Shown: piece after piece, positions 55,392 through 64,000 of the stretch
Numbering within the stretch: position 1 is the first letter of the stretch
Layout: each line of letters opens with the position of its first letter
NCBI GenBank assembly: GCA_963729275.1
Contig: CAVSNH010000003.1
Span: forward strand, 434,001-498,000
Source of the DNA: CAVSNH01 sp963729275
GTDB taxonomy: Bacteria; Actinomycetota; Acidimicrobiia; Acidimicrobiales; RAAP-2
DNA length: 64,000 nucleotides
Reading direction: 5' to 3'
Translations under genes and position numbers: made by a program
The notes under the pieces: generated by a model
What the model saw: the letters and a program-made list of their open reading frames with translations, nothing else
What the model was told of the DNA's origin: nothing
Databases searched by the model: none

Positions 55392-55745
55392 ATGCGACGA
55401 GTCGCTATCGTCCTGTTTCTGACGGCGGCATGCCTCTCCGCATGCTCCACGACCGGCAGCGGGAGCTCGACAACTACGGCGCAGCCCGGCTCGCTCAACG
55501 TGACCCCGTGCAACTACGCCCAAGCTTGGCATGACAACCCGACCCAGTTCAGCGAGTTCGGGACGTTGGCAAGGTTCGCCCGCAAGTCGACGAACTCTAG
55601 TCTCCAAGGTGAGGGCAAACAGCTCGCCTCAGCCGTCGCTGCCCACAACACTGCTGTCGTCGACCAAGTAATGGGCAGCGTCTTCGCCACCTGTCGTCAG
55701 CTTGGCCTCGTCACGACGTCGGCTCATAGTCACACCAGCGGTTGA
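55392..55745 (+). CDS. Small lipoprotein of unknown function
   Basis: 117 residues from ATG 55392 (MRRVAIVLFLTAACLSACST). The lipobox LSAC is followed by a Ser/Thr linker and a helical mature part (NYAQAWHDNPTQFSEFGTLA, EGKQLASAVAAHNTAVVDQV) with two cysteines (TPCNY and FATCRQ) that may pair. It sits between the two paralogous GHPED membrane proteins, so a shared envelope function is plausible. Confidence 0.68.
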   Translation: MRRVAIVLFLTAACLSACSTTGSGSSTTTAQPGSLNVTPCNYAQAWHDNPTQFSEFGTLARFARKSTNSSLQGEGKQLASAVAAHNTAVVDQVMGSVFATCRQLGLVTTSAHSHTSG

Positions 55746-55960
55746 AACCGCCAGGCGCTCAAAGATGGCGACGCGCAGCCCGCAGCAAGGGCGCAAGAGG
55801 CTCGCGGCAAAGGCTTCCTCGGTTGAGAATCGCAAGCGCCGGGTCTCGGGTTGAGCTGGGTTGCTGAACGCCTTCACCGGAGAAGCGAATCGATCGGGCT
55901 GAACTTGTCTTTGTCACATCGGCATACGGCTCTGCCCATGTCGTCGTGGACAGATTGGCT
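55746..55960. other. 215-base convergent intergenic region
   Basis: No gene, hairpin or repeat recognised between the lipoprotein and the stop of the next membrane-protein gene. Confidence 0.5.
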
Positions 55961-57535
55961 TCAATTGTGTGGTGGTCGTTTTTGATTAGGTGTGGCCTTG
56001 GGATTCCGTGACTTCCTCGTGTCCTTGGCCGTCTTCGACTTTGCTCTCTCGTTCTTGACCGCCTTCGACTTTGCTCGAACCACCGCCGATGATGATGGAG
56101 CTTCTGCCGGTGCTCGCTTGGCTGTCTTGTCACCAGACTGCCTTGGCACTGCGCCGCTCACAGCCCGTTTTTGGCCGGTACTCGATCCTCGCCCCTGTTG
56201 TACGCCTGCGGGCACACGCTTGCGCTCGGGAGCCGAGGTCGCTCCCGCAGGTTGCAGTGGCACCCCCGCATATGCGACAGCGAGCAACGCGGTGAGGCCC
56301 ACTACTTGGATGACCCACCACGGGAACCAGCCAAGGTGCCACTGCGCGACAACCGTGGTGGAGACGGCCAGCACGATGGCGATCCCAAATCGACGAGCGC
56401 TGCATCGGGCCGCTACCGCCACGCCAACAGCCAAGGCCGCCCAGGAGTAGTACGGCGTCATAACCGATTCCGTGTACGAACGCAGTGCAAGGGCCACCGC
56501 ACATGACCAGGCCACGAGTTCGGGGCGCTCGAGCCAGTGCCGGTACACCCAGAATCCGACGCCGATGGCCAGGAAGAGGCCCAACAACCGAATGGGACCC
56601 GCCGCCACCAGCCCACCGCCGATGTTCGGTGACAAGGTGGTCCATGGCGTTACGTGATTGACGCCTGGGGGACTCGGTTGGTCAACCAATGCATGGACCG
56701 TCGCTCGGAAGTTGGCGATGAGTGGCCCAGCAATCAGCACTGCCGTCGGGACTACGGATCGGATGGCCATGCCGACCGCGTATCGACGGCCGGCCGTGGC
56801 CAAGAACACGGGCAGCATGAGAAGGACTAACGGCTGAAATGCCAGAGCCGCCCCAAAAAGCCAGCCTGCGCCCACGAACCGCCGGTCCAAGGCGAAGATG
56901 AGGGCGTAAACGGCCAAGGCGATGGCGACCGCATCTTCGGGATGCCCCCAGAGCACGGTCACATTCCAGAGCAACACCGCCTCGACCACACACAAGACCG
57001 CCCGACGAGGCTTGGGGACGCCGAGCCGTTCGGCAAGCGCATCGCACGCAAACAGCGAGGTACAGGACAACAGCAGGGCGTAGGGATCCGCAGCTACAAC
57101 CCAACCCGGTTGCAGAACGTACGTGCCAGTTCCGAACCGGATCGACTGCGCATTCAAAAACGGCACATTCAGGCCCCGCACGTTCACGGTAAAACCTGGC
57201 GTAGGTATGACACCGTGCTTCGTGATCTCGAAGGCCGCGGTATGAAATGCGCCACTCAAGGCCCCGAGTGGCGCCAGGGCGACCAAGATCCCCGGGAACT
57301 CAACGAAATTCACATTGGCCTGGTAGATGGCCCCAAAATGGCCATGAACGAACTGGCTCGAGTTGAAATAGGTGATCCAAAAGTCTTGCGGCGAAAGCCA
57401 TAGCCTCGGAATATGTTCGGCAGCCGATCCCCACCGAAAGATGTAGAGCAACCCCAACACGAGAAAGAGGGCCGAGATCCCAATCGGCCACATCCGACGC
57501 TCGAGGCGCTCGAAGATCCGGTCTCCGAAGCTCAT
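55961..57535 (-). CDS. Polytopic membrane protein with GHPED motif and basic C-terminal tail
   Basis: 524 residues from ATG 57535 (MSFGDRIFERLERRMWPIGI); ATG 57577 is also in frame, and the frame continues into the inserted IS. About eleven membrane segments. WGHPEDAVAIALAVYALIFA then GAGWLFGAALAFQPLVLLML matches the paralogue at 53161. DFWITYFNSSQFVHGHFGAI and SYTESVMTPYYSWAALAVGV are further conserved-looking loops, again GT-C-like. The last 90 residues are soluble and strongly basic (RAKSKAVKNERAKSKTAKDT). An IS21 element is inserted 68 bases before the chosen start, so promoter and possibly original N-terminus are altered. Confidence 0.75.
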   Translation of the reverse strand: MSFGDRIFERLERRMWPIGISALFLVLGLLYIFRWGSAAEHIPRLWLSPQDFWITYFNSSQFVHGHFGAIYQANVNFVEFPGILVALAPLGALSGAFHTAAFEITKHGVIPTPGFTVNVRGLNVPFLNAQSIRFGTGTYVLQPGWVVAADPYALLLSCTSLFACDALAERLGVPKPRRAVLCVVEAVLLWNVTVLWGHPEDAVAIALAVYALIFALDRRFVGAGWLFGAALAFQPLVLLMLPVFLATAGRRYAVGMAIRSVVPTAVLIAGPLIANFRATVHALVDQPSPPGVNHVTPWTTLSPNIGGGLVAAGPIRLLGLFLAIGVGFWVYRHWLERPELVAWSCAVALALRSYTESVMTPYYSWAALAVGVAVAARCSARRFGIAIVLAVSTTVVAQWHLGWFPWWVIQVVGLTALLAVAYAGVPLQPAGATSAPERKRVPAGVQQGRGSSTGQKRAVSGAVPRQSGDKTAKRAPAEAPSSSAVVRAKSKAVKNERAKSKTAKDTRKSRNPKATPNQKRPPHN

Positions 57536-57673
57536 GTTCTTCTGCTTACGGTTCGCCACCGCCGCAAAGCTTGGCATAGCGGCGGCCGTTGCTGTCGGCT
57601 CGTGTCCGTGGCCAGTTTCCACTCCGCAGTTTTGGCCACCAGAAGTCCGCATCCCTCGCGGTGATTCCTGACT

Positions 57674-58435
57674 CTACGTGAGCTTCGGGCCACCTCCCTT
57701 CTGGCGAGCCTCCTTGAGGCGGAATGACTCCCCGGAGGCGGCCACGAGGACGCTGTGGTGGAGGAGCCGGTCGAGCAGGCTGACGGCCGTCGCGCCCCGG
57801 GGAGAAGCGACCCCAGTCCTCGAACGGCCAGTGCGAGCCGACGCCGAGAGACCGGCGCTCTAAGCCGCGGCGACGACGCGAAGAACAACTGGGCGCCATT
57901 GTCGTCCATCGGGGCGAACCGATCTCATCGATCAGGACCAGGTCGGCCTTCAAGATCGTTCGATCACCCGGCCGACCGACTTGTCGGCCAGTCCGCGAGA
58001 CAGGGTCTCGACGAGGTCGGTGGCCGTGAAGTAGCGCACCCGCTTGCCGGCGTCAACGGCCTGGTGTCCGAGGGCGACGAGGAGGGACTTCCCGGGCCGC
58101 CGGTCCGACCAGACAGAGGTTCTCCTTGGCTGCGATCCACTCGAGACAGACGAGGTAGTCGAAGGTGGACCGGATTACCGACGAGGCGTCCACGTCGAAC
58201 TCATCGAGCGTCTTGGTCACCGGGAACGCCGCAGCGGCCATGCGAGCCCGGGCGTTCGATGCGTCACGCGAAGCGATCTCGGCTTCGACGAGGGTGCGCA
58301 AGAACTCCTCGGGCTTCCAGCGTTGGGTCTTGGCCACCATCAAGACTGGGGCGAGAGACGGCGCATGGCACCAAGGCGGAGTCGTCGGAGCCCGGCTTCG
58401 AGGTCGGCGGGGAGACCAGGAGGTGTCGTGCTCAT
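57674..58435 (-). pseudogene. istB: IS21-family IstB ATP-binding helper protein, frameshifted
   Basis: ATG 58435 (ATGA overlap with the istA stop) to TAG at 57674. Recognisable but in different frames: WKPEEFLRTLVEAEIASRD, TFDYLVCLEWIAAKENLCLV followed by a damaged Walker A (expected GPPGTGKS), then GHQAVDAGKRVRYFTATDLV, KADLVLIDEIG (Walker B) and LLHHSVLVAASGESFRL. IstB is an AAA+ ATPase that directs IstA to target DNA. Total length is a multiple of three, so the indels cancel. Confidence 0.82.
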
Positions 58436-59892
58436 GACTCAGTCCCGATGGCATAGTCACCGAGCGAGCGGACGGCGACAGCGGGCAGGTCGACGATGAG
58501 CGCGTCACCGGGCTGGCGGGGTCGGGGCACGCCGGTGCCTGCAGCGAGGATGGAGCGCACGTCGTTCGCCCGGAACCGCCCGAACTCGACGGCCCGCTCG
58601 ATGGCGGCCACGAGTGCCGCCCGGCCGTGGGCCGCCTCCATGGCGCACAGTTCGACGAGGTCGGCCGCCAGTGTGGTCGACCCCCGCGCCGCGGCCGCCT
58701 TGATGAAGTCCTCGGCGGCCGGCCCGAGCCCGACGAAGGCCTTCTCTGCCGCCGTCTTGGCCCGCACCGCCCTGGCGGGCAAGGGCCGTCTTCGCCGTAG
58801 TGGTCGTCACAGATGGCCGTTTCACCAGGTGCGACGAGTCTGTGCTCGGCGATGATCTCGCCCAAGAACACGGCCATCACCACTCCATCGGCCACTCGAA
58901 GCTCCACGGTGCGCCCGATGTGGACCGTCGGCACCGAGTAGCGGGCCGAGCCGAAGCGAACACAGCTCAAGCGGTCCACCTTGCGCAGCACCACCTTTCC
59001 GATCCGGGCCCGCAGCTGGGGCAGGTGGCCGAGCAAGGGGCGCTCGATCTCGAGGCGTTCGGCCGGGACCGCCGCGATCTCCGAATGCACCTGGGTGTTC
59101 ACTTCGGCGCACCACGCCCTCCCCTTGGCATTGGCTCCCACCAGATCGGCGAGGCTGAGCTCTTCGGGGATCATGAGGTCGGACTTCACGTAGCCGACCA
59201 GGTTCTCGACCAGGCCCTTGGACTCGGGGTCCGCCCCGCAGCAGAAGTCCGGTCGGGTGCCGTAGTGGGTGACGAAGCGCACGTAGTCCGGTGTCGGGAC
59301 CACGAGCCCGGCGACTTCGGCGCCCTTCAGGCAGCCCATGCGATCGGTGAGGAGGGTCTTGGGCACCGCCCCGATCGTCTCCATGATCGGCCAACGCCGC
59401 CATGGTGCTGTTGCCCCAAGGTTGTCGGCGAAGGAGACGAAGCGGAACCGGCTCCAGGCCAATACGGCGCAGAACACGAAGAGCGGGCCGATCTGGCCCC
59501 AGTCGAAGACGACGAGCACGTCGCCCGGCGCCCACACCCCGGGCCGACGGCCCCGGTGATGGTCCACCCGCCACTTCGCCTTGGCCTCGGCCACCGCTCG
59601 CCGCAGGTTGCGGGCCGAGCCCTCGTAGCCGGCGGCCCTGGACAATGGGCAGGAGCCGCTTCGCCGAGATCCGTCCGTCGGTGCGCTCCACCCGCTTGGC
59701 GATGATGGTGGCGACGTCGTCGTAGTTGTGGACAACCACCTCAGTGCCGGGTATCGCTTCAGCCGCACGGGCCTTGGCCACCGCCCGCTTCACGGTCTTG
59801 TCACTGGTGCCGCAGATGGCGGCCGCCGCTCGATAGGTGCCCACCTCTTGGTAGGCGGCATTCATGTCCATTCGTTCCCTCGCTGATTTCAT
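58432..59892 (-). pseudogene. istA: IS21-family IstA transposase, frameshifted
   Basis: It begins MKSARERMDMNAAYQEVGTY at ATG 59892 with a helix-turn-helix (AAAICGTSDKTVKRAVAKA). The DDE core reads VLVVFDWGQIGPLFVFCAVL, RFRFVSFADNLGATA, AVPKTLLTDRMGCLKGAEVA and TRPDFCCGADPESKGLVENL. The C-terminus is FIKAAAARGSTTLAADLVEL to AIGTES. Frame changes lie near 59640, 59390 and 58785, and overall length is a multiple of three. Active-site residues seem retained, so sequence error rather than decay is possible. Confidence 0.82.
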
Positions 59893-60082
59893 GGAGGTGT
59901 CCCTTCGGTCGGTCCGGCGGTCGGCTTGCACCGCCACCGTGACCGGCTGGGGCAATCTTCTCGTGGATGCTTCAGCGAGGGGTGCGGACTTCTCGTGGCC
60001 AAAAACGGGGACTTCTGGTGGCCATCAGTGCGGACTTTTCATGGCCATAACTGCGGACTTTCTCGTGGCCACGGACAGCTCG

Positions 60083-60696
60083 AACGCAGAACGGACACCC
60101 GTACGTGCTCTCGTCGACCACCTGACGGCAATGGAAGAGGCCCGGCGAGACGCACCGGCCATCGTCGTCTGCGATGTCGGAGTCTCGTCAAAATCACGAG
60201 GGCTAGAGCTGGAGTGTCATCTGAGCAACGACACGTTCCGCCAAGGAGTCGGTACCTGCCGCTGTCGGTTGCCGAGGAGCTTCCGTTGAGTGAAAGGGGC
60301 CTGAACGGACGTCCTTCCGGCGCAAGGCCCCCCGTGCCGCCAACCGTCCCCTTCTTGAACGCCCAGCACCTTCTTTCCGGGAACCAACGACGCTGTCCTG
60401 TGGGTCGCACCCGCAGTGGTCACTTGGGTCGACCGATGCGGCTCACCTGCCTGCTCGTTGCCGCATCCCAACCCAAGTCTCTGGCCGTCCCGAAACTCCG
60501 AACCATGCCAATTCCTTCGGGATCGGTGGGCACCGCTCGGCTGGGCGCTCGTTCGGAGTCGGCCCGGAACTGCCAAAGCTGAGGCGAGCACGCCCAAGGC
60601 CGACGTGGCGACGGCGAGGCATCGCCGGTAGGGCCGGCCGTGCGGCAGGCCACCCGAGCCCGACTGCAGCATGCGGGGCGCAGCTCAGCCGAAGGG
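60083..60696. other. About 600 bases without a supported gene
   Basis: Between the IS21 and IS5 elements. Before the IS21 insertion its left edge adjoined the 5' end of the GHPED membrane protein gene. Open frames exist on both strands, but none gives a recognisable protein. It may be the remnant of an older gene disrupted by the insertions. Confidence 0.5.
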
Positions 60697-61606
60697 GCGG
60701 ACCCAACACCTAAGAGGATCAGCGGATAGGGGCCGAATCCGGGCACCAGTGGTTCCTCGATCGATCAGCTTCGCCATAACCAGGAAGACGACCGCGAGGG
60801 CGAACTGAGCGAGACGATGAACCAGCTTGCGGTCGGTATTGCGGCGGAGCTGGCCGAGTTCGAGAGCCAGGAGTTGGTCCGCTCGACCGGCCATCGCAGC
60901 CCCACGGCTGAGGCCCGCCGCTGGCTGAGCCGGCCTTGCGACGCTTGCCGATCTCGGCGTCGGTGATGCCGAGTCTCAGGAGGCGGTCTCGGGTGTCGGC
61001 CGAGTCGTAGCCGGCGGTCGAGGCGGATGGTCTCGATGTCCTCGAGCAGATCCCGGTCGCCCGGCGCCCGAAGGGTGGGCTCCAGGAGCACCGAATCGTG
61101 ACGCTTAGCGCCGGCACTGGCCCAGCCGATGGGGATGCCCGCTGCCTCGGTGAGCGATGGACCACTTCCAGCCGACCGACCCCGATCGGTCGGGTTCTTA
61201 CCCGTCCCTTCGCCGCCGCCGCGGGCTTTGTGGATGGTTCCGTCGAGCGCGACCTCGGAGAGGTCGAGGGCGATATCTTGTCGTAGGCACAGAGCGCCTA
61301 TTCGGCGAGGCGGTCGAAGACGCCGGCCGCGACCCACTCGTCTCGACGGGCCCGCACGGTGGTGTCGGAGACCCGTCGTCGCAGAGGAACTCGGCGTCCT
61401 CGCAGGAACAGCCGGTGACGAGACGGACGAGCATCACCTCGAAGCAGTCCCGGTCCGAGGCCTACGAGCGATGACAGCCGAGTGGATGGGTCTCGCGATG
61501 CAGGGGGAGCAGGGGCTCGACGGCGCCCAGACGGTATCTACCACCTCGCGGTCAACCCGCGCATGATGGTGGGGCCCCTCCACTGGTCGCTGTGGTTTGG
61601 GTACGC
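60697..61606 (-). mobile_element. IS5-family element remnant
   Basis: About 0.9 kb. Possible ends are GCGGACCCAA near 60697 and its near-complement TTGGGTACGC ending 61606; these are weak, so the boundaries are approximate. It contains one broken transposase gene. Size and transposase type fit IS5-group elements. Confidence 0.6.
60719..61566 (-). pseudogene. IS5-family transposase, multiply frameshifted
   Basis: Pieces in successive frames reconstruct an IS5-type DDE transposase: CFEVMLVRLVTGCSCEDAEF, VRARRDEWVAAGVFDRLAE-like text, ALDLSEVALDGTIHKARGGG (first catalytic Asp), GIPIGWASAGAKRHDSVLLE, TIRLDRGYDSADTRDRL (second Asp), and LRWPVERTNSWL with a downstream NTDRKLVHRLAQFALAVVFL (Glu region). 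At least five frame changes occur in about 800 bases. Non-functional as written. Confidence 0.75.
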
Positions 61607-61730
61607 ACCCGAATCATCTCGGGGCCAACACAACGACCGGTGGATGGTCATCGGCCCTCGCGGGAATCCTTGTCAGGGCCGCTTGCCACCTATCCACGCG
61701 GCCTCTAAGCTTGCGATTAAACCCTCGGCC

Positions 61731-62084
61731 CTATGTCGCAGCGGCCTGCTTGATCTTCAATTCGTCGGCCTTCGCCGCCACCTGGCGCATCTGAGGGATG
61801 AGTCGGCGCATCCGCCGGTCGTTGGCGATCCACTCCTGATAGAGCTTTGCCTCTGGGTGCTGAGCCGACGGGTGACGGTCTTGCCGTTCACCTTGGCTGT
61901 CCACTGGTAATAAGGGCCGTGCGGTTGCGGCGGATCGTCGTGGCACTTGCAGCCGGGTGTCGCGCAACGTGTGTAGCGACGGGTGATGCTGCCCGAGGAG
62001 ATGAGGCCGATCTCGGCGAGCTGATCGGCGAGTCGCGATAGCGACGCTCGTAGTCCGCCAGCGTTCTTCACTCTCGCTCGCCAT
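61731..62084 (-). pseudogene. DUF6788-type protein, frameshifted
   Basis: It starts MASESEER at 62084; the middle is in another frame (LASLSRLADQLAEIG-like, RYTRCATPGCKCHDDPPQPH, GPYYQWTAKVNGKTVTRRLS) and the end in a third (KLYQEWIANDRRMRRLIPQM). The C-x(4)-C-x-C cysteines followed by H-G-P-Y-Y are the DUF6788 hallmark, a small protein often found beside transposases. Role unknown, perhaps an accessory to transposition. Confidence 0.72.
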
Positions 62085-62124
62085 CTTGGCTCCTTTTGTC
62101 CTCTTCACGAGTATCCCAGCTTAG

Positions 62125-62152
62125 TACCAGACAGTAGTAATACTGTCTGGTA
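62125..62152. promoter_or_regulatory. Perfect 12-bp palindrome at transposase start
   Basis: TACCAGACAGTA (62125-62136) and TACTGTCTGGTA (62141-62152) are exact reverse complements around GTAA. The last base is the A of the transposase ATG. The size and the CAGACAG/CTGTCTG core resemble TetR-family operators, and a TetR gene lies at the other end of the element. Binding would block both divergent promoters. Confidence 0.65.
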
Positions 62153-63486
62153 TGCCGACCGACCCGGTGACCAGGGACTGGGAGCGGCTCGGGACTTTCG
62201 CGCCGAGTTCTACGCCACCATGACCGGCTGGGGCGACGCCCTGTTCGAACTCACTGACGCCGTCCTGTCCTCCCGGGGCCGGTCGCCTCGGTGCCAGCAC
62301 TCAGCCTCGAACCGGTCTTCCGCCGTTCCCACGGCAGTCTCTACAAGGCCCTCGACGGGGCCGGATCGACGAGGACCGCCTCGGCGCTGCTCGTCGATCA
62401 CCGGCCGGCGCTGGCCGCTGGTCTTCGCCGTCGACGCGTCGACCTTCGCCCGCTGTGACGCCGAGTCCAGCCCCGAGCGGGGCTTTTACTACTCGGCGTC
62501 CAAGCACTCGGCTGGACAGCCCATCGTGGCCGGCTGGAACTATCAGTGGATCTGCCAGCTTCCTTCGCCTCCGACAGCTGGACCGCACCGGTCGACGGGT
62601 GCGCATCCCGCCACGCCGAGACGCCACCACGGCGACCATCGAACAGGTCCGCCGCCTCTTTGGGCTCCTCCCGGCGAGGGCAAGTCCCGCTGTTCGTCTT
62701 CGATGCCGGCTACGACCCGATCGCCCTCGGTCATGGCCTGGCCGCGACTCGTTGCGATGTCTCACGCGCATCCGTGACGACCGGGTCTTCTACGCCGATC
62801 CACCCCCGGCCCAACCGACCGCACGGACGGCGGCCGACCGCCGCGCCACGGCGACGATTCAAATGCTCGGATCGCAGAACCGGCCACGGCCCGACGAAGA
62901 CTTGTTGCCCTGACCCTCGCTATGGACCGTCGCGTCAGGGCCTGGCATGGCCTCCACCCCCGCCTCATCGGACGCGGACGCTGGGCGGACAGACGGAACC
63001 GCCGATCGTGCAAGGCAGCGTGATCCGCGTCGACGTCGAACATCTGCCAAGCCCACGTCGGGCGAAAAAGACGCTGTGGTGTTCTGGTCGGGGCCGGGCG
63101 AGCCCGATCTCGATCTGTGTTGGCGCGCCTACCTCCGCCGCTTCGACATCGAGCACACGTTCCGCTTCGTCAAGAACACACTCGGATGGACGACACCGTC
63201 GCTGTGCACGCCCGAGCAGGCGGACCGCTGGACGTGGATCATCGGCCGCCGTCTACACGCAGCTCCGCTTGGCCGTGGTCTCGTCGACGATCTGCGTCTG
63301 CCCTGGGAACGACCGCGCGACCGACACGCTCACTCCAGCACGGGTGCGAAGGGGGTTTCGTCGACTTCGTGCAACGATCGGCACGCCCGCCAGTCCACCG
63401 AAATCGACACGGCCGGTCCAGGACGACCAAAGGGACACGAAGACCGCCCGAGAACGCGCTATCCGGTGATCAAAAGGGCTGCGTGA
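62152..63486 (+). pseudogene. DDE-type transposase, frameshifted
   Basis: ATG 62152 to the stop at 63484-63486, 1335 bases (a multiple of three). Pieces in three frames give MPTDPVTRDWERLG, PLVFAVDASTFARCDAESSP (first Asp), RGFYYSASKHSAGQPIVAGW, PLFVFDAGYDPIALGHGLA (second Asp), DLDLCWRAYLRRFDIEHTFR with FVKNTLGWTTPSLCTPEQAD (Glu region), and a basic C-terminus. It resembles an actinobacterial transposase family I associate with NF041680. The indels are all small and the catalytic text is intact. Confidence 0.78.
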
Positions 63487-63512
63487 ATCGGAGTCAGGGT
63501 TTAATCGCAAGC

Positions 63513-64000
63513 TCAGTCCTCTCCCACCGCGGGTGCGGCGAGCAGGGATACGGCGGCGCGCTTGGCGTTCGCAAGGTGACTCACCCGCCCGCTTACCCGG
63601 GCGAGGAGTAATGCGCCCTCGATGAGGGCAAGAGCCGCCGAGGCCGTCTCGGCGACCGAGTCCTCTGGCCATCCGTCGGCCCGGAGCCGTGCTGCGATGA
63701 GGCCTTCCCATTGGTCGAAGCACCGCGCCGCGGCGGCGCGTAGGCGTGGGCTGATGATGGGTGATTCGAGTGCGGTCGGCGCAATCGGGCAGCCCGGGCA
63801 GGCTTCCTCGGCAACCGGTCCCTCGGCCATGTCGAGGAACCGGGTGACACCGAGTGCTGCGTTGGGCGCGCCGTCCAACGCTTCGCGGAGGGCGTCAGCG
63901 ACGGCCTGGCCGGACGCTTCCAGCGCGGCCTCGGCGAGTTCTTCCATGCCCCCGGGGAAGTGGTGGTACAGCGACCCGTTGGACACGCCGCTCTCCGCCA
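63513..64000 (-). CDS. TetR-family transcriptional regulator, N-terminus off the window
   Basis: Open from the right edge: AESGVSNGSLYHHFPGGMEE is the recognition helix and following turn of a TetR helix-turn-helix in the LmrA/YxaF-like branch (YHHFPGG). The ligand domain includes CPGCPIAPTALES and ALIEGALLLARVSGR, as in that branch. The first 20-25 residues are missing. Its stop codon overlaps the outer base of the mobile element's right terminal repeat, so the element may have altered the C-terminus. Target unknown; see the palindrome at 62125. Confidence 0.85.
   Translation of the reverse strand, partial: AESGVSNGSLYHHFPGGMEELAEAALEASGQAVADALREALDGAPNAALGVTRFLDMAEGPVAEEACPGCPIAPTALESPIISPRLRAAAARCFDQWEGLIAARLRADGWPEDSVAETASAALALIEGALLLARVSGRVSHLANAKRAAVSLLAAPAVGED

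Larger units (their letters stand above)
57603..60077 (-). mobile_element. IS21-family insertion sequence, 2475 bp, with 5-bp target duplication
   Basis: The ends are inverted: TGTCCGTGGCCA at 57603-57614 and TGGCCACGGACA ending at 60077. Inside each end are further copies of the TGCGGACTT...TGGCCA box typical of IS21 termini (one at left, about four at right, 59970-60071). The pentamer GCTCG occurs on both outer sides (57598-57602 and 60078-60082), a target-site duplication showing transposition into what was continuous sequence. It carries overlapping istA and istB on the minus strand. Confidence 0.88.
61708..63513. mobile_element. 1.8-kb element with 18-bp perfect terminal inverted repeats and divergent DUF6788/transposase genes
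   Basis: AGCTTGCGATTAAACCCT at 61708-61725 is the exact reverse complement of 63496-63513. Between them lie a DUF6788-type gene on the minus strand and a DDE-type transposase gene on the plus strand, with their starts facing away from a shared 68-base control region that holds a perfect palindrome. I see no clear target duplication at the ends. The right end touches the stop codon of the TetR gene. Confidence 0.78.

Noticed and set aside
60217..60672. Open frames between the IS21 and IS5 elements
   Set aside because: Translations are unlike proteins on either strand and no start has a ribosome site.
1..64000. tRNA, rRNA and riboswitch genes
   Set aside because: Reading by eye found no cloverleaf with a TTCGA-type T-loop, no rRNA core sequence and no recognisable riboswitch; a covariance-model search would be needed to be sure.

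Overview
The window is about 64 kb of high-GC DNA. It has dense, short-spaced genes, frequent GTG and TTG starts, a SigF/UsfX-type sigma cassette, an F420-type luciferase-family oxidoreductase, DinB and CsbD proteins, and very large secreted Ig-repeat proteins. Together these point to an Actinomycetota chromosome, probably an uncultured soil lineage such as Acidimicrobiia; the lineage is inference. I saw no rRNA, tRNA or CRISPR array.

Layout. 0-2.1 kb: a minus-strand operon of STAS antagonist, UsfX/RsbW-like anti-sigma factor, SigF-type sigma factor and a YihY/BrkB membrane protein. 2.4-4.8 kb: a LigD-type end-joining enzyme split into two overlapping genes (phosphoesterase-ligase, then polymerase). 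4.9-13.4 kb: housekeeping and stress genes. These include a STAS protein with Glu at the phosphosite, a DinB protein, an encapsulin-targeted ferritin with no shell gene nearby, AlkB, RNase Z, glycerate kinase, a class C serine hydrolase and a flavin oxidase. 13.5-16.9 kb: a tightly coupled catabolic operon (Zn-alcohol dehydrogenase, VOC protein, LLM oxidoreductase, alpha/beta hydrolase). 17-21 kb: an amino-acid permease and an overlapping gene pair encoding a phosphonate-monoester-hydrolase-like sulfatase and a PhnZ-like HD oxygenase. 21-24 kb: aldo/keto reductase, an orphan ABC solute-binding lipoprotein and a small lipoprotein.

24.4-34.9 kb and 42.9-49.6 kb hold three giant secreted proteins. 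They are built from putative-Ig (He_PIG), Fn3, Gly-rich, DUF11 and Cys-containing repeats. All three share one C-terminal Ig-like cap, and two share a large N-terminal module. Two of the three reading frames are broken by many single-base indels. Between them lie CYTH-CHAD, CsbD, a PQQ-like propeller, two membrane proteins, a NUDIX hydrolase and a phospholipase-C-like phosphoesterase.

50.3-57.5 kb: a two-component system, another STAS protein with an acidic phosphosite, two paralogous polytopic membrane proteins sharing a GHPED motif, and a lipoprotein. A 35-bp imperfect repeat lies in the two intergenic regions that bracket the kinase, regulator and STAS genes. 57.6-63.5 kb: a mobile-element pile-up with an IS21-family element (5-bp target duplication visible), an IS5-family remnant, and a 1.8-kb element with 18-bp terminal inverted repeats. 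The last carries a divergent DUF6788/transposase pair around a perfect 12-bp palindrome. The window ends inside a TetR-family regulator.
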